Assembly: GCF_019431045.1 (NCBI RefSeq)
Contig: NZ_JAHXPT010000002.1
Location: forward strand, 186,001-250,000
DNA length: 64,000 nucleotides
Direction of reading: 5' to 3'
From: Clostridium weizhouense
GTDB taxonomy: Bacteria; Bacillota; Clostridia; Clostridiales; Clostridiaceae
Shown: piece by piece, positions 16,205-26,775 of the stretch
Numbering within the stretch: the stretch's first letter is position 1
Layout: every line of letters begins with the position of its first letter
Program-made: the position numbers and the translations under genes
The notes under the pieces: model-generated
Databases searched by the model: none
Told to the model about the DNA's origin: nothing
Seen by the model: the letters and a program-made list of their open reading frames with translations, nothing else

Positions 16205-18515
16205 TCAATGCATTTTTTAATACTTCATTCACTTTACTGGCCGAAATAACATTTAATTTATTTCTTATTGAATTAGGTATCTTTTCTATATCTTTCTCAT
16301 TTTCTTTTGGAATTATTATTGTATCTATACCCGCTCTAAACGCTGCTAAAGACTTTTCTTTTAAACCACCTATAGGTAAAACTCGTCCAGTCAAAGTTAC
16401 TTCACCAGTCATAGCAACATTATGTTTAACTTTTCTTCCTGATAATGCAGATACAAGAGCCGTTACCATAGTGACTCCTGCTGATGGTCCATCTTTAGGA
16501 ACAGCTCCTTCTGGAGCATGAATATGAATATCTTTTTCTTTATAGAAATTTTCCTTAATACCATATTTATGTGCATTAGCTCTTACATAGCTATAAGCCG
16601 CTTTAGCAGATTCTTGCATTACATCCCCTAATTTACCTGTAAGTTCTAGTTTTCCGTTTCCATTCATAACCATAACTTCAACTGGTAATGTGTCTCCGCC
16701 ATAGGCTGTCCAAGCCATTCCTGTTACAACCCCTATTTTATCTTCTTTATCAACCTTATCAAATTCAAATGATTTTTTACCTAAGAATTTTTCTATATCA
16801 TTTTTATTAATTATTATATTTTCTTTATTTTGACTTAAAATTTTTGCTAAAGATTTTCTTATAAGAGTACTTAACTTTCTTTCTAGTCCACGGACACCTG
16901 ATTCACGAGTATATCCTTGAATAACCTCTTTGATAGCATCATCTTGAATGCTTACATTAATATTCTGAATGTCCATATCTTTAAATATTTTAGGAATCAA
17001 ATGATTTTTAGCTATATTGAATTTTTCTTCATAAGTATATCCTGAAACTTCAATAATTTCCATTCTATCTAAAAGAGGTCTTGGTATAGTATCTAAACTA
17101 TTTGCTGTAGCTATAAACATTACTTTTGATAAATCAAGATCTAATTCTAAATAATTATCTCTAAATGTTTTATTTTGTTCACTATCTAATACTTCTAATA
17201 AAGCATCAGCTGGATCACCTTTATAATCTGAATTAATTTTATCTATTTCATCAAATAATATTAATGGATTTATTGTTTTTGCTTGTTTAAGTGCATAAAC
17301 GATTCTACCCGGTATTGCTCCAACATAAGTTTTCCTATGTCCCCTAATTTCTGCTTCATCTCTCATGCCACCAAGTGATATTCTAGAATATTTTCTATTA
17401 GTTGCATGTGCTATTGATCTTGCTATTGATGTTTTTCCCACTCCTGGAGGACCCACTAAACAAATGATAGGTCCTTTTTGAGTTTTACTTAATTGTTTTA
17501 CAGCTAAATATTCTATTATTCTATCTTTCACATCTTCAAGACCATAGTGTTCTTTATCTAGAATTTCTCTAGCTTTAAGAATATCAATACTTTCCTTAGT
17601 TTGTTTATTCCAAGGTATATTTAAAATCCAATCTAAATATCCTTTTATTACATTTCCTTCTGATGATGAAGAATTCATATTTTTAAGCCTAGATAACTCA
17701 TAATTAGCTTTTTCTTTAACTTGTTTAGGAAGTTTTGTCTTAATAATTACTTTTTCATATTTTTCTATTTCTTTTTTTTCTTCATCATCTTCGCCTAATT
17801 CTTCTTGAATAGCTCTTAGTTGTTCTCTTAAATAGAATTGTTTTTGCTCTTCATCTACATGCTCTTTTACTTTTTTAGAAAGTTTCTTTTGAATTTTTAG
17901 CATTTCCATTTCTATTTTTATTCTAGATAAAACTAATTCTACTCTTTGTTTTATTTCTATAGTTTCTAAAACTTTTTGTTTTATCTCTTCCTCAGTTATT
18001 GAGTATGATGCAACCATATCAACAAAAGCACTTGGATTTTCCAACGGATTTACTGATTTTATAGTCTCTATATAACTATCACCCATTATTTTTAATAGCT
18101 TAATAAATTCTTTATCTAAAAATTTAATATAAGCACCTATTTCTGTATTTTCTTCTGACACCACTTCTATTTTTTCTACAGATGCTTTAATATACTTTTC
18201 TTCTTCATCTGCTATATATTCAACTATCTTTCCTCTTTCTTTACCTTCAACTAACACTCTAATTGTGTTATCAGACATTTTTATAATTTGTTTTATCTTT
18301 CCTATTGTCCCTAAATCATATATTTCTTCTCTTTCTGGCTCCTCTATTGATGAATCTTTTTGAGCAACAAGAAAAATTTCTTCACCATTTAGCATTGCCT
18401 CTTCTATTGCTGCCACTGATTTTTTTCTTCCAACATCAAAGTGTGCTACTACATTTGGAAAAATAGTCAATCCTCTTAAAGGAATTAACGGAAGTGTATA
18501 TAAGTTTTGTATCAT
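16179..18515 (-). CDS. lon: ATP-dependent protease Lon
   Basis: This 778-residue protein has the LonA layout. An N-terminal substrate-binding domain ([16 protein letters not shown] at the start) and a coiled region are followed by an AAA+ module with GPPGVGKTS (Walker A) and [10 protein letters not shown] (Walker B). The C-terminal protease domain has the catalytic serine in [11 protein letters not shown] and the lysine-bearing segment near GLKEKSLAA. Lon degrades misfolded and regulatory proteins in the cytosol. It is followed by engB in the same overlapping arrangement as in Bacillus. No second lonB-type gene lies between clpX and lon here. Confidence 0.97.
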   Translation of the reverse strand: MIQNLYTLPLIPLRGLTIFPNVVAHFDVGRKKSVAAIEEAMLNGEEIFLVAQKDSSIEEPEREEIYDLGTIGKIKQIIKMSDNTIRVLVEGKERGKIVEYIADEEEKYIKASVEKIEVVSEENTEIGAYIKFLDKEFIKLLKIMGDSYIETIKSVNPLENPSAFVDMVASYSITEEEIKQKVLETIEIKQRVELVLSRIKIEMEMLKIQKKLSKKVKEHVDEEQKQFYLREQLRAIQEELGEDDEEKKEIEKYEKVIIKTKLPKQVKEKANYELSRLKNMNSSSSEGNVIKGYLDWILNIPWNKQTKESIDILKAREILDKEHYGLEDVKDRIIEYLAVKQLSKTQKGPIICLVGPPGVGKTSIARSIAHATNRKYSRISLGGMRDEAEIRGHRKTYVGAIPGRIVYALKQAKTINPLILFDEIDKINSDYKGDPADALLEVLDSEQNKTFRDNYLELDLDLSKVMFIATANSLDTIPRPLLDRMEIIEVSGYTYEEKFNIAKNHLIPKIFKDMDIQNINVSIQDDAIKEVIQGYTRESGVRGLERKLSTLIRKSLAKILSQNKENIIINKNDIEKFLGKKSFEFDKVDKEDKIGVVTGMAWTAYGGDTLPVEVMVMNGNGKLELTGKLGDVMQESAKAAYSYVRANAHKYGIKENFYKEKDIHIHAPEGAVPKDGPSAGVTMVTALVSALSGRKVKHNVAMTGEVTLTGRVLPIGGLKEKSLAAFRAGIDTIIIPKENEKDIEKIPNSIRNKLNVISASKVNEVLKNALIGENINEN

Positions 18516-18629
18516 ACCATTTCCCCTCCATCTTTGATTACTTCATTAGTATACACATATTAAGCGTACATTTCAATAAATATAGCTAAAATAGGATTAG
18601 TTCAATTAATAATTTTTTATATAAAAAAA

Positions 18630-18655
18630 TACTGATATCTAAATAGATATCAGTA
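18630..18655 (-). terminator. Terminator downstream of clpX
   Basis: The perfect 11-base stem TACTGATATCT/AGATATCAGTA (18630-18640 and 18645-18655) is followed by a T run on the minus strand. It separates clpX from lon. Confidence 0.75.
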
Positions 18656-18672
18656 AAATAATAAGCTTATAA

Positions 18673-19962
18673 TTAAGCAGATTCAATATCCTTTTTTATT
18701 CTAGTAGAAACTAGAGTTGGTCTTGTTTTACCTTCAGGCACTCTCTCAACTTCAGGCTTATTTTTTTTCTTAATACAATCTTGAGTTATTGTAACTTTTG
18801 AAATTTGTTCATCTGATGGTATTTCATACATAACTTCTGTCATCATATCTTCTATGATAGCTCTTAAGCCTCTAGCACCTGTTTTTCTATCTATTGCTTC
18901 TTCTGCAATTGCATTCAAAGATTCTTCATTGAATTCTAACTTAACATTATCTAGTTCAAATAATTTCTTATATTGTTTTACAAGAGCATTTTTAGGCTTA
19001 GTTAAGATATTAATTAATGCATTTTTATCTAAAGACTCCAAAGTTACGATTATTGGAAGTCTTCCTACAAACTCTGGTATCAAACCAAATTTCAGTAAAT
19101 CTCCTGGCATAATTTCCTTTAACAAGCTACCAATATCTTTTTCATGTTTTGCTTGAATTTCTGCACCAAATCCCATAGAACTTTTTCTTGTTCTACTTTC
19201 TATTATCTTATCAACACCATCAAAAGCACCACCACAAATAAATAGTATATTAGATGTATTTATTTGAATAAACTCTTGATGCGGATGCTTTCTACCTCCT
19301 TGTGGAGGTACTGAAGCAACAGTTCCTTCTAATATTTTCAATAAAGCTTGTTGTACTCCTTCTCCAGATACATCTCTAGTTATTGATGGATTTTCAGATT
19401 TTCTTGCAATTTTATCTATTTCATCTATATAGATAATTCCTCTTTCTGCTCTTTCAACATCATAATCTGCATTTTGAATTAATTTAAGAAGAATGTTTTC
19501 AACATCTTCACCAACATATCCTGCTTCTGTTAATGTTGTAGCATCAGCTATCGCAAATGGAACATTTAAAAATTTTGCAAGTGTTTGAGCTAATAATGTC
19601 TTACCAGATCCTGTTGGTCCTAATAATAAAATATTACTCTTAGATAATTCAACATCTATATCTTCTTTATTAGTATTAATTCTTTTATAGTGATTATAAA
19701 CTGCAACTGCTAAAGATTTTTTTGCTCTTTCTTGCCCAATAACATAAGAGTCTAAATATTCCTTTATTTCAGCTGGTTTTGGAACACTTTTAGTGTTAAA
19801 TTCTACACTTTCTTCAAATTCATCAGCAATAATTTCTGAACATAAATCAATACATTCATCACAAATGTATACACCTGGTCCAGCTATTAATCTTTTTACT
19901 TGATCTTGAGTTTTTCCACAGAATGAACACTTAAGTTGTTTCTTTTCATCATATTTAGCCAT
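18673..19962 (-). CDS. clpX: ClpX, unfoldase subunit of the ClpXP protease
   Basis: This 429-residue protein has the N-terminal zinc-binding domain (Cys12, Cys15, Cys34 and Cys37). An AAA+ module follows with GPTGSGKT, the pore loop [12 protein letters not shown], Walker [10 protein letters not shown], and sensor-2 [14 protein letters not shown] ClpP-docking loop (SSMGFGAEI, of the IGF type) and the pore-2 loop [10 protein letters not shown] are also visible. It unfolds tagged substrates and feeds them to ClpP. It lies 38 bases downstream of clpP, so they probably form one operon. The ribosome binding site AAGTGAGGTG precedes the ATG. Confidence 0.97.
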   Translation of the reverse strand: MAKYDEKKQLKCSFCGKTQDQVKRLIAGPGVYICDECIDLCSEIIADEFEESVEFNTKSVPKPAEIKEYLDSYVIGQERAKKSLAVAVYNHYKRINTNKEDIDVELSKSNILLLGPTGSGKTLLAQTLAKFLNVPFAIADATTLTEAGYVGEDVENILLKLIQNADYDVERAERGIIYIDEIDKIARKSENPSITRDVSGEGVQQALLKILEGTVASVPPQGGRKHPHQEFIQINTSNILFICGGAFDGVDKIIESRTRKSSMGFGAEIQAKHEKDIGSLLKEIMPGDLLKFGLIPEFVGRLPIIVTLESLDKNALINILTKPKNALVKQYKKLFELDNVKLEFNEESLNAIAEEAIDRKTGARGLRAIIEDMMTEVMYEIPSDEQISKVTITQDCIKKKNKPEVERVPEGKTRPTLVSTRIKKDIESA

Positions 19963-20000
19963 ACATTCACCTCACTTAACTCTAATACTTTATAAGCATC

Positions 20001-20600
20001 TTATTTATCTTTTCCAACTTCGTTTTTAGTTATTACTTTATCTACTAATCCATACTCTTTAGCTTCATCTGCAGTCATAAAATTATCTCTTTCTACATCT
20101 GTTTCAATAGTAGATAATGGCTTACCTGTATTTTCACTTAAAATCTTATTTAAAGATTCTTTTGTTTTTAATATTCTTTTAGCATGTATTTCTATATCAG
20201 TTGCCTGCCCTTGAAAACCACCAAGTGGTTGGTGTATCATCACTTCAGAATTTGGAAGTGCAAATCTCTTCCCCTTTGCTCCGCTTGATAATAAAAATGC
20301 TCCCATAGAAGCTGCCATACCTATACATATAGTTGAAACATCTGGCTTGATATATTGCATAGTATCATAAATTGCCATTCCTGCTGTTATTGAACCACCA
20401 GGACTATTTATATATATATATATATCCTTATCTGGATCTTCACTTTCTAAAAATAATAATTGTGATACTATTAAATTTGCAGAATCATCGTTTACTTCTC
20501 CACTTAACATGATTATTCTTTCTTTTAACAATCTTGAAAATATATCGTAAGAACGTTCTCCTCTACTTGTTTGTTCTACAACCATTGGAACTAAACCCAT
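20001..20600 (-). CDS. clpP: ClpP, proteolytic subunit of Clp protease
   Basis: This 199-residue serine peptidase has the triad Ser98 (GMAASMGAF), His123 (MIHQPLGG) and Asp172 (VERDNF). The oligomer-forming segment [19 protein letters not shown] is present. Fourteen copies form the barrel that works with ClpX, and with ClpC where present. It is first in the clpP-clpX pair and is separated from tig by a hairpin at 20693-20724, so it should have its own promoter. I see no CtsR-type repeat upstream. Confidence 0.97.
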   Translation of the reverse strand: MGLVPMVVEQTSRGERSYDIFSRLLKERIIMLSGEVNDDSANLIVSQLLFLESEDPDKDIYIYINSPGGSITAGMAIYDTMQYIKPDVSTICIGMAASMGAFLLSSGAKGKRFALPNSEVMIHQPLGGFQGQATDIEIHAKRILKTKESLNKILSENTGKPLSTIETDVERDNFMTADEAKEYGLVDKVITKNEVGKDK

Positions 20601-20692
20601 TCAATTCCCTCCTTATTCCATAAAAGATTTTTTTTAAATAAACCTTATATAAATTATATAAAATTTTTATGAAAATGTTAATTATTATTTGA

Positions 20693-20724
20693 AATAATTG
20701 CCAGAATAACTTCTGGCAATTATT
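20693..20724 (-). terminator. Hairpin between tig and clpP
   Basis: The 13-base arms AATAATTGCCAGA and its complement (20693-20705 and 20712-20724) lie just after the tig stop. The T tract on the minus strand is modest, so some readthrough into clpP is possible. Confidence 0.55.
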
Positions 20725-20751
20725 TTTAACTATTTATTTTTATATTTTTTA

Positions 20752-22035
20752 TTATTTGCAAGATTCTTTTAATAATTTAAGAGTATTTTCTATTATTATA
20801 TCTCTTTCTAACATACCTTTTTGAGCTTTTAATAAGATCTTAGCCATTTTCTTAGGATCTTTCGGTCCATAAACCTTTCCTAATTCTAAAGCTCTTTCAT
20901 TTAATTGTTCTTCAGTAGCTTTTATATCTTCTACTTTAGCAATTTCTTCAAGAATTACATCTGCTTTAACTTTTCTTTCAGCATTTTCTTTCATGAATTC
21001 TCTCATTTTTTCAGTCGTATTTCCTGTAAATTCCATATATTGATCTAAACTTAATCCTTGATATTGTAATCTTCCTTCAAGATCTTTCATCATAGCATCT
21101 ATTTCTTTTGTTAACATTATTTCTGGAAGATCCATTTTTGAAGTTTCAATTATTGAAGTTATAACTGCTTCTTCAAATTCTCTTTCAGCTCTTGCATTGT
21201 TTGATTCTTCTAATCTTTTCTTTACATTTTCTTTAAATTCTGCAATTGTATCAAATTCTGATACTTCTTTAGCAAATTCATCATCTAATTCTGGTAATTC
21301 TTTTACCTTAATTCCCTTAACTGTTACTTCAAACATTGCAGGCTTTCCATTTAATTCTTCTTTTCCATAATTTTCAGGGAAAGAAACATTTATTTCTTTC
21401 TTATCTCCTATTGCTAAACCAACTAATTGATCTTCAAAGTTATCAATAAATGTACCTGAACCTATTTCTAATGGATAATCTGTTCCTTCTCCACCTTCAA
21501 AAGCACTTCCATCTATAAATCCTTTAAAATCTATAACAGCTATGTTACCTTTAGCAACTGTTCCTTCTTCTTTGCTTTCTATTCTAGCATTCTTTTCTTG
21601 TGCTTCTTTTATTTGTTTTTCTATTTCTTCATTTGAAACTTCATATGAAGGTTTTTTAATATCTAAACCTTTATATTGTCCTAGTTCTACCTCTGGATAT
21701 GTAGTAACTGTTGCTGTATAAACTAAATCTTTACCTTCTCCAATTTCTACGATATCAACTTGTGGATGATCCACTGGTCTAATATTTTGTTCTTTTAATG
21801 TTTGAGAATAACTTTCATCAATTGCAAAGTTTATAGCATCATCATAGAAAACTTCCACTCCATAGAATTTTTTAACCATAGCCATTGGAACTTTTCCTTT
21901 TCTGAATCCAGGAATATTATATCTACCTTTATTCTTGTTATATGCTTTAGTTAAAGCGGCATCAAATTTTTCTGCCTCAACTCTTATTTCTAATTTAATT
22001 ACATTTGTTTCTATCTTTTCAACTTTAGCTTCCAT
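20752..22035 (-). CDS. tig: Trigger factor, ribosome-associated chaperone
   Basis: This 427-residue protein has three parts. The N-terminal ribosome-binding domain carries the signature [18 protein letters not shown], the middle is an FKBP-type prolyl isomerase domain ([20 protein letters not shown]), and the C-terminal part is a helical SurA-like chaperone domain. I chose the ATG at 22035 because AGGAGG sits 10 bases upstream. An ATG 30 bases further up is only about 10 bases from the predicted transcription start. It heads the tig-clpP-clpX-lon-engB block, linking folding of new chains with degradation. Confidence 0.96.
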   Translation of the reverse strand: MEAKVEKIETNVIKLEIRVEAEKFDAALTKAYNKNKGRYNIPGFRKGKVPMAMVKKFYGVEVFYDDAINFAIDESYSQTLKEQNIRPVDHPQVDIVEIGEGKDLVYTATVTTYPEVELGQYKGLDIKKPSYEVSNEEIEKQIKEAQEKNARIESKEEGTVAKGNIAVIDFKGFIDGSAFEGGEGTDYPLEIGSGTFIDNFEDQLVGLAIGDKKEINVSFPENYGKEELNGKPAMFEVTVKGIKVKELPELDDEFAKEVSEFDTIAEFKENVKKRLEESNNARAEREFEEAVITSIIETSKMDLPEIMLTKEIDAMMKDLEGRLQYQGLSLDQYMEFTGNTTEKMREFMKENAERKVKADVILEEIAKVEDIKATEEQLNERALELGKVYGPKDPKKMAKILLKAQKGMLERDIIIENTLKLLKESCK

Positions 22036-22081
22036 TTTATTTATTCCTCCTAAAATAGTATACATCTAATTTAACTAGGTT

Positions 22082-22111
22082 ATTATACCATAAATTCCTG
22101 TTTCTTATCAA
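22082..22111 (-). promoter_or_regulatory. tig promoter (TTGATA-18-TATAAT)
   Basis: On the minus strand, TTGATA (22106-22111) and TATAAT (22082-22087) are separated by 18 bases. The predicted transcript start is near 22075, about 40 bases before the chosen tig ATG. Confidence 0.6.
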
Positions 22112-22131
22112 ATTTTTATTGTAAATTATCT

Positions 22132-22929
22132 TTATTGAATAATATTACCATCTTCTATTACATAATAAATATTACCATCTATTATGATTTTTATTCCTTT
22201 TTCTTCTTTTTTACCAATTTCTATTTTACTTGCAGCTAAATCCCATTTAATTGAATCACTATTATTTACTATATTGGTTACCCATAAATATTGCTTAACT
22301 GCTGATGTTCCAAAATATGGTCTATTACTGACAAATACTATACTTTCTTCATTTATAAATTTCGGGTTAGAATTCCACAAATATTCAGGTTGATTTAAAA
22401 GTGTAGCTTCTTTAGTAAATACATCTCCTTTTTTAGAAGTATATTCATTTTTAGATACTACTTTTGATTCCCCATTAATATTATATATAGTAATATTTTG
22501 ATCCTTATCTAGTATTAAAATTTGCTTACCTGAAGGGCTAATATCAAATTTAACAAAATCATCTCCACCTTCTAGTGTAGTAAATTTATTTTGTCCATTT
22601 TCTTCAATATACATTGCCTTAATTACTGTACCACTAGCTAATTTAATCTCTAAAGCTTGCTCCTCAATTTTTTCATCCTGTTTAATATTTGATTCTTTAC
22701 TAGAATCTTCTGTTACTAAATCTGATTTATTATCTCTTGGTATAGTATCACTATCGATCCAAGCTTGTATTCTTTGTTTAATATCACTATAATTTCTAGT
22801 ACTATAAGAAATTTTAACTATTGCTAATATAGTTATTGCAAAAACTATTGAAAAAATTATTATAAATTTTCTTTTTCTTTTTTTCATTCGTTTTTCATAT
22901 TCTTTACTAAAAATACTTGGTTTAGCCAA
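22132..22929 (-). CDS. Membrane-anchored beta-propeller-like protein, unknown function
   Basis: This 265-residue protein starts with a very basic stretch (KRMKKRKRK), followed by one membrane helix (about residues 22-40). That topology puts the rest outside the cell. The outer part, after a Ser/Lys/Glu linker, has short beta repeats such as KFDISPSGKQILILDKDQNITIYN, like the blades of TolB/WD40-type propellers. It is too short for a full seven-blade propeller. I do not recognise a named family. It lies upstream of the tig promoter and appears to be an independent unit. Confidence 0.65.
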   Translation of the reverse strand: MAKPSIFSKEYEKRMKKRKRKFIIIFSIVFAITILAIVKISYSTRNYSDIKQRIQAWIDSDTIPRDNKSDLVTEDSSKESNIKQDEKIEEQALEIKLASGTVIKAMYIEENGQNKFTTLEGGDDFVKFDISPSGKQILILDKDQNITIYNINGESKVVSKNEYTSKKGDVFTKEATLLNQPEYLWNSNPKFINEESIVFVSNRPYFGTSAVKQYLWVTNIVNNSDSIKWDLAASKIEIGKKEEKGIKIIIDGNIYYVIEDGNIIQ

Positions 22930-23039
22930 AGCATTCCCTCCAGACCTATTTTTTTATGTTAAATAACTACAACAAACAAATTCATTATATATTATATTTT
23001 TTCCTAAATCTACATTATAATTAATAATTAATATTTTCT

Positions 23040-23237
23040 TTATAATTTCTTTTTACAACCTTTATTTTTTTTGCATTCATTACATTTTTTATTTTCTTTG
23101 TCTTTACAGCAACAACCTGAACATTTTATAAAACCAAATTGTCTTAATTCTTCTTTAGATAGATTGTAGACATTTTCTGAGTAGTCTTCATATTCAGGAG
23201 TAGCTTTTAATAGATTTTCTTTTTTTATCTCAATCAT
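23040..23237 (-). CDS. Small Cys/Lys-rich protein (65 aa)
   Basis: From the ATG at 23237, which follows AGAAAGG at good spacing, this encodes 65 residues. A longer reading from 23321 has no ribosome binding site. The first 35 residues are acidic (TPEYEDYSENVYNLSKEEL). The end carries seven cysteines among lysines (KCSGCCCKDKENKKCNECKK, then GC), a composition typical of small metal-binding proteins. There is no signal peptide. I do not recognise the family. It diverges from the predicted small RNA to its right. Confidence 0.55.
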   Translation of the reverse strand: MIEIKKENLLKATPEYEDYSENVYNLSKEELRQFGFIKCSGCCCKDKENKKCNECKKNKGCKKKL

Positions 23238-23366
23238 TATTTTTACCTTTCTAAAAATTATTTTTGCTATTTTAGCATTTACTATACTTTTAAGATTTTT
23301 AAAATTTCGTCGAGTAAACAATTATAATGGAATTTTTTAATATTTAAACAAATTTTATGAAATATA

Positions 23367-23396
23367 TTGTTTTTAATTACTCGTTTAATGTATAAT
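23367..23396 (+). promoter_or_regulatory. Promoter of predicted small RNA (TTGTTT-18-TATAAT)
   Basis: TTGTTT (23367-23372) and TATAAT (23391-23396) are separated by 18 bases in a gene-free stretch. The predicted start is near 23403, and a terminator follows at 23510-23541. Confidence 0.55.
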
Positions 23397-23402
23397 TAAT
23401 AT

Positions 23403-23541
23403 ATAAAATGTTTGAGCTCATATCACTTTAAAATACTTATTAATATTTTAAAGTTTTATAAACCCCACGTATGTTCATTTATTCCCTTTCTTAAATGAAC
23501 ATAAACTTTAGTCTGCATTATTTATTAAGTGCAGACTTTTT
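23403..23541 (+). ncRNA. Predicted small RNA with three hairpins and C-rich loops
   Basis: The region has a promoter, no credible reading frame, and three perfect hairpins. Hairpin 1 has 11 base pairs (23425-23435 and 23444-23454). Hairpin 2 has 12 base pairs (23470-23481 and 23492-23503) with a loop containing TTCCCTTTC. Hairpin 3 has 8 base pairs (23510-23517 and 23530-23537) followed by T's, an intrinsic terminator. Between hairpins 1 and 2 is an unpaired AAACCCCACG. C-rich unpaired segments are the usual seed regions of Gram-positive small RNAs that block Shine-Dalgarno sequences (RsaE/RoxS is an example of the principle). The closing-stem layout of 6S RNA is absent. Confidence 0.55.
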
Positions 23542-23688
23542 TGTTAAATAGTATTTGTATTCTATTATATCAAATATATATCTACATTTTAACTTTAATA
23601 TTTTTAAAATTTAAAATTAATTTAACGCTTCATCTACAGAAAAATTCTATTATGTTATAATAGACTAAAAAGAATGGAGTGATAAATA

Positions 23689-24459
23689 ATGATTTTTGAT
23701 AGTCATATCCATACAAATTTATCATCTGATAGTAAAATGGATATAAATGATGCTATTACCAAAGCAAATGATTTAAAAATAGGTCTTATACTTACAGAAC
23801 ACTTAGATCAAGATTATCCTGAAAAAGATTTATTTAAATTAGATATTCCCAATTATTTTAATAAATATTCAAAATATAGAAATAATAATTTGCTTTTAGG
23901 TATAGAAATCGGATTAACACTTCCTTCATTTTATATTATAAACAATAAAGCAAATAATTTTGATTATGATTTTATCTTAGGATCTGTTCATTCAGTTTAT
24001 GATGAAGATATATTTTTAGATTATTGTAAAAAACCTGAACTTAGAAAAAAGGATTACTTTGACAGATATTTTGAATTTATGCTTGAAGTAGTTAGAAAAT
24101 ATGATTGTTTTGATTCTTTAGCTCATTTTGATTATCCGTGTAGATATGTTAATTTTAAAGATAATGAAATCAGTTTAATTGAGCATAAAGATATTATTGA
24201 CGAGATAATGAAAACTTTAATATTTAAAGGAAAGGTAATGGAAATCAACACTAGAAGGCTTAATAATACAAATACATTTAATAGTATGTTAAGCATATAC
24301 AATAGATATAAAGAACTTGGTGGAAAATATGTTACTCTTGGTTCGGATGCTCATTCTTTAAATGATATATATATTAATTTTAAAGAAGCATTGCTGTTGA
24401 CTGAAAAATTAAATTTAAAACCAATATATTTTAAGAATAGAAAACCTGAATACTGCTAA
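23689..24459 (+). CDS. hisJ: PHP-family histidinol-phosphatase
   Basis: This 256-residue metallohydrolase of the PHP family has metal-binding motifs in order: DSHIHTNLSSDS, TEHLD, GSVHSVY, SLAHFDYP and LGSDAHSLNDI. Firmicutes use this PHP-type enzyme (HisJ) to remove phosphate from L-histidinol phosphate. The gene is convergent with, and shares a terminator with, a his operon that has no other histidinol phosphatase, which supports the assignment. Other PHP phosphoesterases look similar, so the name rests partly on context. Confidence 0.85.
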   Translation: MIFDSHIHTNLSSDSKMDINDAITKANDLKIGLILTEHLDQDYPEKDLFKLDIPNYFNKYSKYRNNNLLLGIEIGLTLPSFYIINNKANNFDYDFILGSVHSVYDEDIFLDYCKKPELRKKDYFDRYFEFMLEVVRKYDCFDSLAHFDYPCRYVNFKDNEISLIEHKDIIDEIMKTLIFKGKVMEINTRRLNNTNTFNSMLSIYNRYKELGGKYVTLGSDAHSLNDIYINFKEALLLTEKLNLKPIYFKNRKPEYC

Positions 24460-24465
24460 AAATAA

Positions 24466-24486
24466 AAAAGTGGCATAGCCACTTTT
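24466..24486. terminator. Bidirectional terminator between hisJ and hisE
   Basis: AAAAGTGGC-ATA-GCCACTTTT (24466-24486) forms a 9-base-pair stem flanked by A's on one side and T's on the other. It overlaps the hisE stop codon and serves both convergent genes. Confidence 0.75.
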
Positions 24487-24811
24487 AAATATTTTCTATA
24501 GGTTTTCTTTCTCCCTTAAAATTATTATTTTTTTTACTTCTTTCTTTTAATTCATTTTCAATATCATCTAAAGAAATATTAAGTTCAGCCATTAAAACTA
24601 GAACATGATAAGTAAGATCACAAATTTCACTTACCTGTTCATATTTTTTATTATTCTTACTACTTATTATAACTTCAGTACACTCTTCACCTATTTTTTT
24701 TAGAATCTTATCTATTCCTTTATCAAATAAATAGGTTGTGTATGATCCTTCACTTATATTTTCTTTTCTATTTAATATAGTATTATATAAATTTTGTATT
24801 TCATTACACAT
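24485..24811 (-). CDS. hisE: Phosphoribosyl-ATP pyrophosphatase
   Basis: This 108-residue enzyme is of the all-alpha MazG-like type. SYTTYLFDKGIDKILKKIGE is followed by ECTEVIISSKN and DLTYHVLVLMAE, holding the acidic Mg-binding residues. It hydrolyses phosphoribosyl-ATP to phosphoribosyl-AMP, the second step of histidine synthesis. In this organism HisE and HisI are separate proteins, 9 bases apart. It is the last gene of the operon. Confidence 0.95.
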   Translation of the reverse strand: MCNEIQNLYNTILNRKENISEGSYTTYLFDKGIDKILKKIGEECTEVIISSKNNKKYEQVSEICDLTYHVLVLMAELNISLDDIENELKERSKKNNNFKGERKPIENI

Positions 24812-24820
24812 AACTTCCTC

Positions 24821-25150
24821 CTAAATATCTCTATAAAAACAACTTCTATTTCCTGTATGGCAAGCAGCTCCTTTTTGTTCTACAAGAATTAAAATAGTAT
24901 CATTATCACAATCTATTTTTATCTCTTTTACATATTGAAAATTCCCTGAAGTTGTCCCTTTATTCCAAAGTTCTTTTCTACTTCTACTATAAAACCAGGT
25001 AGTTCTATCTTTTAAAGTCTTTTTTAAACTTTCTTTTGACATATATGCAAGCATCAACACATCTTTATTCTTATATTCTTGAACTATGGTTGGAACTAAT
25101 CCATTACACTTATCAAAATTTATAAAACTTATATATTCATCAATATCCAT
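24821..25150 (-). CDS. hisI: Phosphoribosyl-AMP cyclohydrolase
   Basis: This 109-residue enzyme has the HisI signatures: [33 protein letters not shown], the metal-binding DCDND, and the zinc cysteines in [13 protein letters not shown]. It opens the purine ring of phosphoribosyl-AMP. A 130-base gap separates it from hisF, unusual in an otherwise tight operon. A TATAAT lies in the gap, but no good -35 box was found. Confidence 0.95.
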   Translation of the reverse strand: MDIDEYISFINFDKCNGLVPTIVQEYKNKDVLMLAYMSKESLKKTLKDRTTWFYSRSRKELWNKGTTSGNFQYVKEIKIDCDNDTILILVEQKGAACHTGNRSCFYRDI

Positions 25151-25280
25151 ACAGTATCCTCCATTTAAATTAACATTATATTTTAAGTAATTGTTTATAT
25201 TTTTTTAACTTACTTAATGTAATGAATGTATATTAATCGAGTCTTCAATTTAGTTTATTACCATAAAGCTTAGTTAAAAA

Positions 25281-26042
25281 TCACAATCTAATAGCAATAT
25301 TTTTATCTTTTAAATATCTTTTGACTTCATCAACTCTTACTTCTCCATAATGGAATAATGATGCTGCAAGTGCTGCATCTGCTGAATTATCTTTAAACAC
25401 ATCATAAAAATCATCTAAACACCCACATCCTCCAGATGCTATAATTGGTAAATTCGTTACATTACTTACTGCCTTAATTAATTCTAAATCAAACCCTTCT
25501 TTAGTTCCATCTGCATCCATTGATGTTAAAAGTATTTCTCCTGCACCTAATTTTGTTGCTTCTTCAATCCATGATAACATATCAATACCGGTATCTATTC
25601 TTCCGCCATTAATAACAACATTCCATCCCAAATCATCTATTCTTTTCTTTCCATCTACGCCTAGAACTATACATTGATTTCCAAAATAAAATGCTCCCTC
25701 TTTAATTAAATTTTTATCTTTAACAGCTGCTGAATTTAAACTAACCTTATCTGCCCCAGCCCTTAAAATTGATTTTATATCATCTAAAGTTTTTAAGCCT
25801 CCTCCAACGGTAAATGGAATAAATATTTTTTCTGCAACTTCTTCAACTACTTTAAGTATTATACTTCTCTCTTCATGTGTAGCTGTTATATCTAAAAATA
25901 CCAGTTCATCTGATCCTTGCTCATCATAGTATTTTGCTAAACTAACTGGATCTCCGACATCAACTAACCCCTCAAAATTAATTCCTTTAACAACTCGTCC
26001 TTCTTTTACATCTAAGCAAGGAATAATTCTTTTAGTATGCAT
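25281..26042 (-). CDS. hisF: Imidazole glycerol phosphate synthase, cyclase subunit
   Basis: This 253-residue TIM-barrel protein contains [16 protein letters not shown], the catalytic first aspartate (CLD), [15 protein letters not shown], a second catalytic Asp in [13 protein letters not shown], and IIASGGCG. It works with HisH to make imidazole glycerol phosphate and AICAR. It follows hisA by 19 bases. Confidence 0.97.
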   Translation of the reverse strand: MHTKRIIPCLDVKEGRVVKGINFEGLVDVGDPVSLAKYYDEQGSDELVFLDITATHEERSIILKVVEEVAEKIFIPFTVGGGLKTLDDIKSILRAGADKVSLNSAAVKDKNLIKEGAFYFGNQCIVLGVDGKKRIDDLGWNVVINGGRIDTGIDMLSWIEEATKLGAGEILLTSMDADGTKEGFDLELIKAVSNVTNLPIIASGGCGCLDDFYDVFKDNSADAALAASLFHYGEVRVDEVKRYLKDKNIAIRL

Positions 26043-26061
26043 ATATTCCCTCTCCTTTTAC

Positions 26062-26775
26062 TTATCTAGATAATTCTATTGCTTCTTTTAATGAAAGTGT
26101 TCCAGAATAAATGGATTTTCCTACAATTGCACCATATATATCAAGTTTTACTAAATCTTTAATATTATCTATATCTCTAATGCCACCTGATGCTGTAATA
26201 TCAATTTCTACTGTTTCTTTAAGTTTTTTTAACATTTCAATATTTGGACCTTCCAATGTTCCATCCTTACTTATATCAGTAACTATTATATTTTTAACAC
26301 CTATTTTCTTTATTTCCTTCGAAAAATCTATATAATTGTGTTTACTTCCTTTTAGCCACCCTCTACTATAAACATATTCATTTTTACAGTCTATTCCAAC
26401 TGAAATTTTTTCTCCATAAATATCTACTGCTTTTTTTAATAATTCTTTATCCTCCATAGCTACTGTTCCAAGAATAATTTTTGATATACCATTTTCTAAT
26501 AGATTTTTAATTGTTTCAAAATTTCTAACACCACCACCTACTTCTACTGGTATATCTAATTTTTTAGCAAGTTTTAATATTATTTGATGATTAATACATT
26601 CTCCATATTTTGCTCCATCTAAATCTACTAAATGTATATATTCAGCACCTAGATCTTGAAATTTTTTTGCTACACCATATATATCTTCACCAACTACCTC
26701 TATTTTATTGTAATCACCTTGATATAATCGAACTGCTTTTCCTTTAATTATGTCTATTGCAGGTAATATTATCAT
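26062..26775 (-). CDS. hisA: ProFAR isomerase
   Basis: This 237-residue TIM-barrel enzyme is related to HisF. Motifs are ILPAIDIIKGKAVRL with the catalytic Asp, VEVGGGVRNFETIK, VTDISKDGTLEGPN with the second catalytic Asp, and ITASGGI. It isomerises the aminoaldose ProFAR to the aminoketose PRFAR. The start overlaps hisH by 4 bases. Confidence 0.97.
   Translation of the reverse strand: MIILPAIDIIKGKAVRLYQGDYNKIEVVGEDIYGVAKKFQDLGAEYIHLVDLDGAKYGECINHQIILKLAKKLDIPVEVGGGVRNFETIKNLLENGISKIILGTVAMEDKELLKKAVDIYGEKISVGIDCKNEYVYSRGWLKGSKHNYIDFSKEIKKIGVKNIIVTDISKDGTLEGPNIEMLKKLKETVEIDITASGGIRDIDNIKDLVKLDIYGAIVGKSIYSGTLSLKEAIELSR

Noticed and set aside
20601..22130. CtsR or CIRCE operator in front of clpP or tig
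   Set aside because: Neither the GGTCAAA direct repeats nor the TTAGCACTC inverted repeat was found.
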